DNA of 64,000 nt from Smittia aterrima (lineage: Eukaryota; Arthropoda; Insecta; Diptera; Chironomidae), in contig CP093831.1 of NCBI GenBank assembly GCA_033063855.1, positions 5,022,001 to 5,086,000 on the forward strand, given 5' to 3'. The notes under the pieces are model-generated. The model worked only from the letters and a program-made list of their open reading frames with translations. It was not told where the DNA came from and made no database searches. Shown here in pieces: positions 40,046 through 50,436 of the stretch (positions are counted from its first letter, which is position 1; each line of letters opens with the position of its first letter). A program made the translations under genes and the position numbers.

Positions 40046-40765
40046 ATGAAAGCACTGCTGGACATTGGAGTTCTCGTGCTAGCTCTAGCTAATCTTCACA
40101 TCATTGAAGGTAAAATTATTTTTTTAATGTGGATGCTCGCGATTGGCTGAATTTTTCATTCTTTATCAATTTTTATTTCAGCCGCTAAAGCTAGTTTTGT
40201 GACTTGTGGCAGTGTTGTAAAACTGCTTAATGTTGACTACAGAAGTCGCTTACATTCCCACGATGTCAAATATGGAACAGGATCGGGCCAGCAATCTGTC
40301 ACTGGTGTAGAAACTGCTGATGACGTTAATTCTCATTGGACGATTCGAGGACCTACTGGAAAGATGTGTCATCGAGGAGCTGAAATTAAATGTGGAGACA
40401 CAATCAGACTTCAACATATGGCAACCAACAAAAACCTTCATTCGCATATCTTCACAAGTCCCCTAAGTAACAATCAAGAGATTTCTGCTTATGGCGATGA
40501 CACTGGAGAAGGCGATACTGGAGATCATTGGGAAGTTCTTTGTAATTCAGACAGTTGGCATCGTGATTCGAAGGTTCAACTTCGTCATGTTGACACTCGC
40601 AAGTTCTTAGCAATTTCAGGAAGATCCTTTGGTCGACCGATTTCCGGTCAAATGGAAGTCTGCGGTGTTGCGGGTTCAAACTCTGGAAGCGAGTGGCAAG
40701 CTGCGGAAGGCATTTTCATTCATCCAAATGAGTTCATCCAAAAAAACATTCATACTGAGCTGTAA
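40046..40765 (+). CDS. Stromal cell-derived factor 2 (SDF2/SDF2L1-like), ER MIR-domain protein
   Basis: Two exons, 40046-40109 and 40182-40765, encode 215 residues, close to the family length of about 210-220. The start is ATG 40046-40048 and begins a signal peptide (MKALLDIGVLVLALANLHII). The rest is a beta-trefoil of MIR motifs: CGSVVKLLNV, HSHDVKYGTGSGQQSVTG, GDTIRLQHMATNKNLHSH and VQLRHVDTRKFLAISG. The C-terminus HTEL resembles a KDEL/HDEL-type ER retrieval signal. Relatives work in the ER lumen with DnaJ/BiP chaperones and in quality control of O-mannosylated proteins. An AATAAA signal is at 40789-40794. The next gene in tandem begins 175 bases later. Confidence 0.93.
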
Positions 40766-40940
40766 ATTAGAATTGTATGAGAGCTAAGAATAAATTAAGA
40801 ACTTGAGATCATGAAATCAATTTTTAACAGAAAATATTTCAGATCAAAACAAATCACAAGAAATCTTCGAAAATCCCAGACCAAAAAGTAAACAAACCAA
40901 AAAGTGTTTTGTATTTTAGAAACTACATTTAAATTTTTAA

Positions 40941-41621
40941 ATGGATTACTATTCCATAAAGTATGTCGACAACATTAAGCAAGAACCAGAAGAGATTTTA
41001 CATATTCACAGCGAAGATGAGCCATGTCAAACGATCAAAGAAGAGATTGACAATTACGAAGAAATTAATTGTAAACAAGAACCATCTGATCCACCTAAGA
41101 AGCAGTTGCGAGGACTACTGAAACAAGCATTATCTAAACAGATCAAAGATCATGTCAAGGAAGTAAAAGCTCGAAAGCCTCGCACAACAAAAATAGTTCA
41201 CTGCCAAATATGCGACAAGGAATTTCTACAAAATATTCAAATGACAAGACACATATCTAATGTGCATAGAAATGGTTCAGATTGGAAATGCCACAGATGC
41301 AGTTATGTCACGAATTTTATCAATAATTTAAAAGTGCATTTGACGACTCATCAACTTGAAACAGTTTACACGATTGAAGAAATTAAGTCGGACGAAGTCA
41401 ATGTCAAGCAGGATCCAGACAAAGCTGTGTTCCATAAAGCTGAAGGGTTAATTGAGGCTGATGAGTACAAAACGAACAAAAGGCTTCTTCTGAAAAGAGC
41501 TTTAAACTCGAGCATTCTCAATAACAGATTAAAAACGAACAAACTGTTTCACGCAACATCTGCGACCTCAAATTCTCCTGCTCCGAAAGCACAACAAAAC
41601 ACGACACAAAGAACTCCATGA
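40941..41621 (+). CDS. Two-finger C2H2 zinc finger protein
   Basis: Intronless 226-residue frame from ATG 40941 to TGA 41619-41621. Two adjacent C2H2 fingers lie near residues 92-135. The first is of form CQICDKEF...HISNVH; the second is CHRCSYVTNF...HLTTH. Upstream are repeated acidic motifs of form [I/V/C]-K-x-[E/D]: IKQEPEE, IKEEID, CKQEP and later VKQDP. These fit SUMO-acceptor consensus sites seen in many transcription factors. Nuclear nucleic-acid binding is likely, but no specific ortholog is recognised. Its 3' end converges on arylsulfatase B. Confidence 0.75.
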   Translation: MDYYSIKYVDNIKQEPEEILHIHSEDEPCQTIKEEIDNYEEINCKQEPSDPPKKQLRGLLKQALSKQIKDHVKEVKARKPRTTKIVHCQICDKEFLQNIQMTRHISNVHRNGSDWKCHRCSYVTNFINNLKVHLTTHQLETVYTIEEIKSDEVNVKQDPDKAVFHKAEGLIEADEYKTNKRLLLKRALNSSILNNRLKTNKLFHATSATSNSPAPKAQQNTTQRTP

Positions 41622-41947
41622 ATTTTACAAAATGCCTAGTCAATGAACGTCTGGAACGACAATCAAACGAGAGTCAATCAATTAAGTCTGAAGGTGAATC
41701 GTCCCCTATCTGAAGCAAAATAGTGTTAAAATAGAATTCGAAGAGGAAGAAGGCACAATCATTTTTCAGGGACATTTGCATTAAACAGGAATTAAATAGA
41801 GATTATTTTTTAATTTGAAAATGCATAGGAATAAAGTGTAATTTATTTAAAAAAAACTTATCGTGTTATTTTAATTGTTAAAGCTTTACAAGTTCTTGAC
41901 TTTGCTTTTTCCGGAATGAGATCACACATTTTTACTATTCAACATAT

Positions 41948-43800
41948 TTACGAGTCTGGCTGCCACCAGCTCCATGTGTTGTTGAAATTTCCTGGATCAC
42001 ATGCTGGATCTGATGGTCTACGACGTGATGGGACGACTCTTCGTGCAATGAGTTCGTAGCGAGCTTGCAAAGCTTTGAAGAGCAATGGCTTAGTTTTTGC
42101 CAAGTTATTTTCTTCGCAGGGATCGTCGAAGATATCAAAAAGGCACGGACCTGCCGTCAAGTCACAAGAAGTTTTAGTGACTTCGTTTGAGCAACTGACT
42201 TTTGCCTGCTGTCGAAGCTGAAGGATTTTCTCAACGGTCAGCTGTTGCTTTTTCTGAACTGACATGATTGCTTGTGAAGTCATCGAATTTAAAACGTTCT
42301 GAGCATAATTTGAGTCATTCCGAGCATTTCTATTCGAAGAACTTAGCCATGCATCAAACTTTCCATTCGAAGAGCTTCCATTCAAAAATTTGTAGTTCAG
42401 GAAAATGTAGGAACCAAACCCAAACACATCATCAATGTTGGGAACCTCATATCTCTCTTGCGGTCCACCGTTGTTAATGACTTTCCACTGATCAACTCCA
42501 TCAAGCTTTAGATTTCGACCGACTTTAACTCCAGCAGCTTTCATTGAAGTTACAAAAAGATCCGAATTATGCATGAGTTGATCTCTCACAACTCCATGAT
42601 TCGATAGGAATGGAGCATACACAATTGCGTTTGTTCTAATTGCGCCTTCCCATGAAGATTGTTTTTGCTGTAAATTTGTAAAATTAAATTTTCTTTTAAA
42701 TTTTTAAGAAATAAAAAATTACTTACACCTCTCAATGGATAATTTGAAGCTTGCGTTGAATGGATTCCAATTGTCGGACCTCCATTGTCACTGTAGAAAA
42801 TAATGATCGTGTCTTCCAGCATCTTATTATCTCCCAGTGCCTTCACAACTTTTCCAACACCTTGGTCGAGAACTGAGATCATTGCTGAGAAAATAAAATT
42901 AATTAATAAGTCGCCTATTGTCACCTTCACTTTCGAGGTTTCATTGAACTAGATTCTAACTGTAAAATTAAATTTTCAATAAATATGTCACCTGCTAACG
43001 TTCGTCGTCTTATATCCGAAATGTAAGCGAATTTTGCTATTTCTTCTTCTGGCGCTTGAAGAGGGAAATCTTCATTCCCGGCGTGTGGAGCGAGATGATT
43101 AACCATGAGAAACAGCGGTTTCTTCTTGTCATGTGATTGGATTGTTTTGACCGCTTCATTCGTGAATAAATTTGTGACGTAAGTCTTGTTTCTTTCATTG
43201 GCGACCGCTAGATTACGGCGAAAATCGTAACCTCGTGTGAAGTTACGCTCGAAATCCTTTAAATCGTAATCGAAATATCCGATGTAAGGTCCTATGTAGC
43301 CAAAGTGAGTATCAAAGCCTCGTCTAGTTGGCGTATACTGTTCTTGATAAAACCCAAGATGCCACTTTCCAATTAAAGCTGTTTTATACCCGGCGTCCTT
43401 GTAATATTGTGGCAGAATCTTTTCTTCTTTGCCTAAACTCTAAACAAACAAAAAACAAGAAATATTTGATTGACGGAATTTCTAATATTATTTCATCGAA
43501 TTTTACCCATGGTTCGTCCGATGGGATGACAAAATGTTGAAGTCCTAGTCGATGTGGATACTTTCCAGTCATGATGCTTCCTCGAGAAGGCGTACAAAGT
43601 GGAGGAGTGTAGAATCGATTTAAAATTGCTCCATTGTAAGCCAGTGCGTCGATATTCGGAGTCGGAATTTCGTTGGAACCTCGGAAACTGACGTCGTTGA
43701 ATCCGAGATCGTCTGCCATAATGAACACAACATTTTTCTTTGTTTTTTGTTCATGAGAACTTTTCACGATAAAAATTACTAACAGAACTATCAACTTCAT
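41948..43800 (-). CDS. Arylsulfatase B-like (N-acetylgalactosamine-4-sulfatase)
   Basis: Four exons, 43507-43800, 42992-43439, 42727-42884 and 41948-42667, give 539 residues, normal for the family. A hydrophobic signal peptide (MKLIVLLVIFIVKSS) indicates secretory/lysosomal targeting. Active-site features are Asp-Asp at 30-31, the formylglycine signature C69-T-P-S-R73, the second sulfatase signature GYKTALIGKWHLG at 115-127, and the metal-binding D280-N-G-G. Substrate by family is the 4-sulfate of GalNAc in dermatan or chondroitin sulfate; the insect substrate is not proven. Donor choice after exon 3 (GGT|GTAAGT) was set by frame, reading PLRGQKQSSWEGAIR. KDM8 starts upstream in tandem, about 180 bases away. 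Confidence 0.9.
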
Positions 43801-43977
43801 CTCGAAGCTGTTACAGAGAAAATGAAACGAAAATCAAATTCACGCTTCGCTTTTATTTTGATTTCTGTTTCACGCTATCACTTCTTATTAGCATTTTGTC
43901 GCATGACACATCTGGTATTTCTGCAAAATTTGCTTCAAAATTTATTCTGGGGAAAACTTTTGATAAAAAATTAATTC

Positions 43978-45198
43978 TTAATTATTGTCGTCAACGTCGA
44001 ACCAAAAACTGACAGAAATACTTGGAGTCAATGACCGCACGTAATGAAACCAGAGCTTTGGGATATAAAGCATTTCGCCGTCTCGTAGAATTAATTTGTA
44101 GAACTTAACAGTTGAAGCAAGAGGAAATTGATCGAGATCTAAATTCTCTGGATCGACTTGACTTGTGTTATTCAGCAGACCCTCATAGGGATATAACTTT
44201 TCGGCTTCATCAGGCGATGCAAGAATAATGAGTTTCTCTCCCTTCACTTGACACAGGAAGTTGTGCTTGTTATCGGTGTGCATTGTGCTGATTGTGTTTT
44301 TCGGTCCTATCCATGATTTGATAACTGGTTCATGTGGAGAGATTGCGCAATAATCAGGAACAACAATGTCTCTTCGGAGTTTGGGGATTTGATCAAACAA
44401 GTCGTGTTGAGCGAGATAAGCTGTTGTGTGATCACTTTTATCAGTCATGAACTCTTTAATGAAGTCTCCAAAACGAAACATTCCCTGACTCCAGTCATCG
44501 TGATCGTATTTTTTACCCAATTCAATAGGAACTGTTCGATAACCCGCAATTCTCATTAAGTAATTAAGATCGTTCCATTTGTTTAGAGCAGGCCAATGGT
44601 CCATACAATTCTTTAACTTAACTGGTCGATGGAGATGAAAATAGTTTGTCCAAAATCGCTCCACTGGTGGTTTACTATCAAGGTCAATGTCACAAACATC
44701 TGGGGTCGCCTTCGGTAATGATATGATGTTTTCGATGATATCCGGAGGATGTTGCTCAACTAAGTTTGATTTATTTTAGTTCTGAGACGAAACATAATAA
44801 TTATTCTTACCTATAAAGTCATGTAACATTTCCGCAAACTCCGAGAGTAGCTTAGACACTTCGAGACCGATTCCCATTATTATTCCACCGTCAATAACTT
44901 TAAGAGCTTCCAGCAGAGTCTCAAGATTGTGATTTTGCTTTCTTACTATGCAAAAGGCCTTTAAAAAGCTCAATATCAAAAACATTACCCTGAACTCTTC
45001 TGGAACCTCATTCCAAGGTCCAAGATAAAGATTATCGTGAGCCAAGTCGAATTCTACATTTATCTTCAACTCCAGCAAAGGATCGTCGTCATCTTGAATT
45101 CTGGCAATGACACTTGAATCGAACAAATGAACTTTACAAAACTTAATGAGACTTTCATTTATCTTTAACTTTTTAATTAAACTTTTTATGTTTTCCAT
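43978..45198 (-). CDS. JmjC-domain oxygenase KDM8/JMJD5
   Basis: Two exons, 44811-45198 and 43978-44759, encode 389 residues; human JMJD5 is about 416. The N-terminal half is helical, and the C-terminal half is the JmjC double-stranded beta-helix. Fe(II) ligands are seen as H290-x-D292 (TMHTDNKHNF) and H368 (LWFHYVRS), a spacing of 78 that is typical for JMJD5. Other family blocks are YLAQHDLFDQIPKL, LLNNTSQVD and SVSFWFDV at the C-terminus. The family is a 2-oxoglutarate-dependent dioxygenase, described as a protein arginyl hydroxylase. A possible 30-base intron-like stretch in exon 1 was rejected as too short. The gene starts 180 bases from the divergent vreteno-like gene. Confidence 0.92.
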
Positions 45199-45379
45199 TG
45201 TTTTTTCGTTAATTTAATTCAAGAAAGCTGAGCGGAAGTAAACAAAAACATTTTCGCCTAGCTTCAAAAAACGCGCCAACAGGTTGCAAAACAAAAGCAA
45301 ATTTCTTTCCAATTTAAGCTCAAAACTTTATTAATTAAGAAATAATTCGATTTCCTTTAATCTAAAACTACTGAGAGAA
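45199..45379. promoter_or_regulatory. Bidirectional promoter between KDM8 and the vreteno-like gene
   Basis: Only about 180 bases separate the KDM8 start codon from the split start codon of the vreteno-like gene, so both 5'UTRs and promoters must lie here. No TATA box stands out. Confidence 0.6.
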
Positions 45380-47502
45380 ATGTAAGTTTTACTCTTTTCA
45401 TTTCCTTCGTCAATTCTTGACTAAACAATTTATTTAGGGATGATATAGAAGAATTGGATTTGGGAGACGACCCACGAGAAGAGCGGTATAATAACAAGGA
45501 ATTAAACACATTCGAAGGAGGCATTTTCCATGGCGATTGTCAAGAGAGCAAGGAAATTATGCTTAAGAACGTAAATGAGAGATTGACGAAAGACGCAATT
45601 CACCGAATTCTTTCGCGCTTTGGCGATGTAATTCGACTCAACATTCCACAAAATCAAGAGACATTCAAGAGTTACAAGCCAGGATTCCGTTTTGTCTGGG
45701 CTACATTTTCTTTGTTTTCGTAAGTCGACTTCTGGAATTGAAGGAACATTACAAATATTTTCTTTCGCAGAGAGGCAGAGAAAGCAGTTCGAGAGTTGAA
45801 TTGTGAGGAAGGCAATGGTCTAGATATAGTTGCAACCTTTTCTTATCCCAAAGCTAAGAATATCGAAAAGCCTATTTCAACGGCTGAAGAAGCTCTCATG
45901 CTCGCAAGAGAACCACAGCCCATGGAGCCTTTTCCAGAAGATGTTTTTGGAGATGATTATAAAGCAGATTCTTTTCATCCACCGATCGCTGTTCAATTTA
46001 ATTTTCCAGTTGATGATGTTTATGAACGAGTAACAGAATTCGAGCGCAAGAAACCATTGATCACTTATCAGCAATCAAAGTTCATTGAGTTTCTGAAGAA
46101 GAAAGCTCAATCTTCGAAAGGTGACGTGAAAGTATTGACAATCTTTTTATTTCTATTCGCAATATTTTGATTAACTTTTTTAAAGGATTCTCTTATCTAC
46201 AATCAAACACTTTTGGACAGCATTAAAACACAGCAATGCAGTGAATGCGATAAAGTTGCTTTGCTAAGATGTTCAAAGACTGGATTTTACTTTTGCAGCC
46301 TCACTTGCAATCGCTTGATGATGGAACCAACAGAAATGAGAGCTCCTCTTGCAAAAAATGAAATCATATTCGATGAAGCTATCAAAACAGGCGATCGCGT
46401 TCTGATCACTGGAATCATTAATGAGAAATGTCTCTACGTTCGTCGAGCTAATGTTGACTTCGGTCCTCTTTTGAGTGATATCTTAGAAACTTCGAAGAAT
46501 TCAAAATCTTTGGAGAGTTATCCAAAGGTTAATGATCTCGTTCTCGTTAATTTTCTGGATGAAAAGAATCGCGCAGTGGTGATCGACGTATCAAAAGAAA
46601 ATGATTCCGTTACAGTTCGCTTGATTGACTACGGCAACACAGCTAAAGTTGGACTTAAAGATCTCATGCAAATGGAATTGAAATGCCAGAATCTCAAATG
46701 CTTTACGCACAAAGTTTGTCTCAAAGCTGTGAATGTCGACGCAATCAATGATCAAATGATAAAGCTTCTCGACGAATTGTTAACAACAAAATCGGTTTTG
46801 GTCGTCAATGAATCAGATGGACAGGAAGTTGAGTTATCTGTCGAATCAACAAATGCAAATATAAACAAAACGATTATGGATTTCGCACAAGTCCCGATCG
46901 CCACTTACAACGAAATTGGAGTTTCAAGTTATTTCGATCCCGTTCCAATTCCACTTGGCCGCAACAAAAAAGTTTTCGTCGTAAACTCAAAACCTAACAT
47001 AGAGAGACCTGATCAGATTGCTGTGGTTTCCGAGTCGGATTTGAAAGATTTTCTTGAATTGTACCGGGCCATCAACGTCTATGGCAACTCTCAAAAGTCG
47101 TTAGAGGAATATGGATTACCTTTGGAATTAAACACAGTCTTCCTAGCATTCTGCAACAAACAGTGGCATCGTGCATGCCTTGGCATGCAGGAAAGCGACG
47201 GATTTCCGTTATGTATCCTGATTGACTTGGAAAGCTGGCAGAAAATAAGCGTCAAGAATCTCATTCCGATGCCAAATGTATTCGAGAACCCTCCTCCACT
47301 TGTTAGAATCTGTAAAATTGGCGGTTTCAATGAAAAGTCGAATGATGAAGTGAAGGACATTGTAGCTGAAGTTGTGAAGGAAAACGAATTGCTCACTGTT
47401 GATGAAATCATCGAAGATGAAAAGGAAGATATTATTCTCCACATTGAGGCAATCACTCAGACATCAAACTCAATCAGTTTGAATGGAAGTCGCGGTTATT
47501 AA
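45380..47502 (+). CDS. vret: Vreteno-like piRNA-pathway protein (RRM, MYND-type finger, Tudor)
   Basis: Exons 45380-45381, 45438-45719, 45771-46131 and 46186-47502 give 653 residues. The start codon is split: exon 1 ends in AT before GTAAGT, and exon 2 begins with G, reading MDDIEELDLGDDP. Visible domains are an RRM at about residues 30-120, and a short MYND-like zinc finger with Cys at 233, 236, 244, 252 and 256. A canonical Tudor core lies near 325-380 (VRLIDYGNTAKV), and a second degenerate Tudor region at about 520-575. This order matches Drosophila Vreteno (about 690 residues), which acts in germline nuage in primary piRNA biogenesis. It converges with tan, the stops 56 bases apart. The symbol is assigned by architecture, so a Tudor paralog is possible. 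Confidence 0.8.
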
Positions 47503-47558
47503 ATGAAATAAATTTAATCGAAATAATAACATGAAATGTATCATCTAATTGAAATCAA

Positions 47559-49014
47559 TCATTTTTCAAGAATTAAAGGCAAAACTAACAAAGGCTCATT
47601 CGTCTTTGGGTTATCCTTGTACAAACTCCACGTTCGCTTCTTAAGATCGAAGATTCCCACGCAAATAGTTTTGTTCGATGGTCCTGGGCGATCTCGAAAG
47701 ACGCAATGTTCTTCATTTGATTGATCTCCAAGCATTTCGATTACTCCACTTAGTGATCTTGGCTCTGAAAACTTCTGGAGCGTCTTGAATCTTTCTTTAG
47801 TTGCTGACATGTAGGGATCTTTGTTCTCCAGAATTTTCAATCTCAAGTAGTTGTTGCAATGAATCAAACTTTCGCCTTCTCCACAAGAGACCACATCAAC
47901 TTGCGACTCTTCAAACGAAGGCAACGTCGGGCCTAGCTCGATGTTATAAAACTTTCTTTCATCGAAATCATTAACGAACGTGAGATTAATTGAGCAACCG
48001 TCAGCTGATCCCACGCCAAAGTCTTTGATAATTTTTAACGATTCATCAAAGTTACGAGCAGCTAAAAGTGCTCGAGTGATGAAATGTCTCGCTGGAAAAA
48101 TAATTAATCAATGGAAAAAATTTATGAAAATTAACGAAACTTGAGAACTTACGAGTTTTTCTCGCACTCAACTTTTGAGCGACGAGCGTGTTGATTGTAA
48201 AACTAAAAAAATTTTGTTAGTAAAAGTTAGGAAATCAAATTACTTTTCTCACATCAAACCATGATGATTGTAGCTCATCGTGTAACCTGGCAAGTGACCA
48301 GCATAACAAAGAGAAGTGAACTTTTCTTCTGTCACTCCATAACGTCCTTCAGGTTCATTCGAAGTAATGTGAGCAGAAACAATGTAAAAAGCATTTAAAC
48401 ATTCACTCGATGCATCTTCCGTGTGTCCAAGAATTTCCTTAAAACAACAAAGTTTATTAAATTTTCTTACTTATTTTAATTTGGCAAAAAAACCTCTTTT
48501 GATCCGTTTACATAAACAGTAGAACAACCTGTTGGTTCGTGATCGGAATGCTTTTGCTTAGCAACGTTAGGTAAAATTTCGTCGAGATGAAACAAAAACA
48601 ACTGAAAGAAAGTTTGACCTCAATCAAATATTCGACTTTTCTTTTTGTTCAACTGACCTTGTGGAATTCAACTTGAGCTCCATCAGCAGTTCCTTGAAGT
48701 TCACGGACATATTGAGGAAAAGACTTTGTCACAATCTCTAATGTTTCAGTGTAAACTTTTAATCCTTCAGGTGTATTGTAGATCGGAAGATAACTTTCAT
48801 TCAAAGCTGATGATGTGGAAACAAAATCTTGAATCATCGAAGCAAAAGTTCGACCCTAAAAGAATTTTTTTATTCTCATCACTAAGAATTTCTTGTGAAC
48901 TTCTAATTAATTAAAACCAACCACTTCATATCCAACGTCATAATGAGTGCCTCGAACATAAATTATTGGTATTGCGTGTCTGCGGACATTGGACTTATCT
49001 TGAGTACTTGTCAT
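47559..49014 (-). CDS. t: N-beta-alanyldopamine hydrolase (tan), C45-type autoprocessing hydrolase
   Basis: Six exons, 48922-49014, 48658-48855, 48494-48601, 48253-48437, 48153-48202 and 47559-48091, give 388 residues; Drosophila Tan has 387. Tan splits N-beta-alanyldopamine to dopamine in the cuticle and carcinine to histamine in photoreceptor recycling. The family matures by self-cleavage before a nucleophilic Cys. Here the motif HEPTGCSTV puts Gly122-Cys123 at that site, one residue off the fly position. Other conserved blocks are IYVRGTHYDVGYEVGRTF, GHTEDAS, HLPGYTMSYNHHGL and the downstream ADGCSINL. Introns are small and phases agree. The start is ATG 49012-49014. It is divergent from WTAP. 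Confidence 0.93.
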
Positions 49015-49408
49015 AGTTTGAGTTGCCGAAAAATATTTACGCGTGTGGTTCGAGTGGAGAAAAGAATTCAACTGAGACTCCAATCGTTTGAAATATCTTC
49101 TGCTTAGATTTTTTTTTTAATATTTTTTTTCTTACGCTACATTAATTAGAAACATTAATTTTCTTTTTAATTTTATTTAAAAATATTTTTTTCTTCATAG
49201 CTAAATTCAATGATCACTGCTTTTGAGACATCACTGGAAGATAAAATTAAAACATGAATAATTTTTATGTTCTCATGATTTCTAAAAACATATTAACGAA
49301 CATTTTTAAATTTTATTTCCGTTTTCAATGCGTCGCTGAGCTTCAGCTGAAAATACATTTTCAAAAAATAACATAAAAACAAAATATTTTCCTAAAATCA
49401 TCTCAGAA

Positions 49409-50182
49409 ATGAATAACGAAACGAAGCAAGAAACTGTTGACTTTGAAGCTAAGTGCAAAACGCTTGAGGAGGAAAATGAGAAACTCAAACAAGCTTTTAC
49501 AGAAGTGAGCAAAAGAAAAAAAATAAACAAATTTTTCATTTTATTACATTTTTTTTAGTCACAGAAACGCGAGAAGCTTTTAATGAGAAGAGTTCACATT
49601 AAAGAACAACAGATCCAGGACTATACAAACCAACTCACAGAGCTGAAGTCTTCAATTCCTGCTAAAAATAATTTGGTCGATCCTTCAATAAACTTGATAT
49701 TCATGAAGCTCAAAAACGAGTTGAAAGCAACAAAGGCGAAACTCGAGGATACTCAAAATGAACTTACAGCTTGGAAGTTCACACCAGACAGCAACACAGG
49801 AAAGAGATTGATGGCAAAATGTCGGTTACTGTATCAAGAAAACGAGGAACTTGGAAAAATCGTTTCCAATGGTCGACTTGCGAAACTTGAGAGCGATTTG
49901 GCACTTCATCGCAATATGTGTGATGAGCTAAAGCGTTCACAGTCAGATGTCGAAGGTATCATTCAAGATCTCGATGTCGACGTGGAAGGACTGACTTCAA
50001 CCATCATTCTTTTGCAACAAAAACTGAAGAATTCTGACGAGAGAGTCGCTCAACTAGAATCAGAGTTGAAGGAGAAAGACATAGTAAAGGATGAAGCAGA
50101 AGAAAGCAAAGCACCAGAGCTTTCCCCAGAAACTGAAGAACCTGCCGCGAAAAAAGTTTGTGTAGAAGTTACTGCAGAATAA
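49409..50182 (+). CDS. fl(2)d: WTAP / female-lethal(2)d, m6A methyltransferase complex subunit
   Basis: Two exons, 49409-49504 and 49559-50182, encode 239 residues. WTAP scaffolds the METTL3-METTL14 complex in the nucleus and affects splicing, in flies including Sex-lethal. The protein is almost entirely coiled coil. The diagnostic block is ELTAWKFTPDSNTGKRLMAK followed by CRLLYQENEELGKIVSNGRL. It is clearly shorter than fly Fl(2)d (about 536) and human WTAP (about 396), lacking long N- and C-terminal low-complexity tails, and ends in a short acidic tail with PAAKKV. A CAG acceptor just before the ATG suggests a 5'UTR intron. An AATAAA overlaps the stop region at about 50185. It is divergent from tan and convergent with Rca1. 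Confidence 0.9.
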
Positions 50183-50436
50183 AAATAAAAAGTTTCACAC
50201 TTCAAACAGTTTTTATTTTGATCAATTTTTGCCACATTTGTTCTCCTTATTCATCTAAATTGGTTGAGTCGTTTTGTTTTAACTTTATGTTTAAAATAAA
50301 AGATCAGAATGAGAAGAGGAGACGATAGTGTCGGAAAAAAACCCTGAACGATGTCGTTTGACTGATCACCGAAGCCTAATATAAAAGAGCTTATGCTCGA
50401 TAAGAAAGGAAACTTAATGTATAGAAAAAATCAAAA

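Noticed and set aside
44950..44995. Possible 30-base GT-AG intron inside KDM8 exon 1
   Set aside because: Too short to splice, and the frame reads through with residues that fit the helical N-terminal domain.
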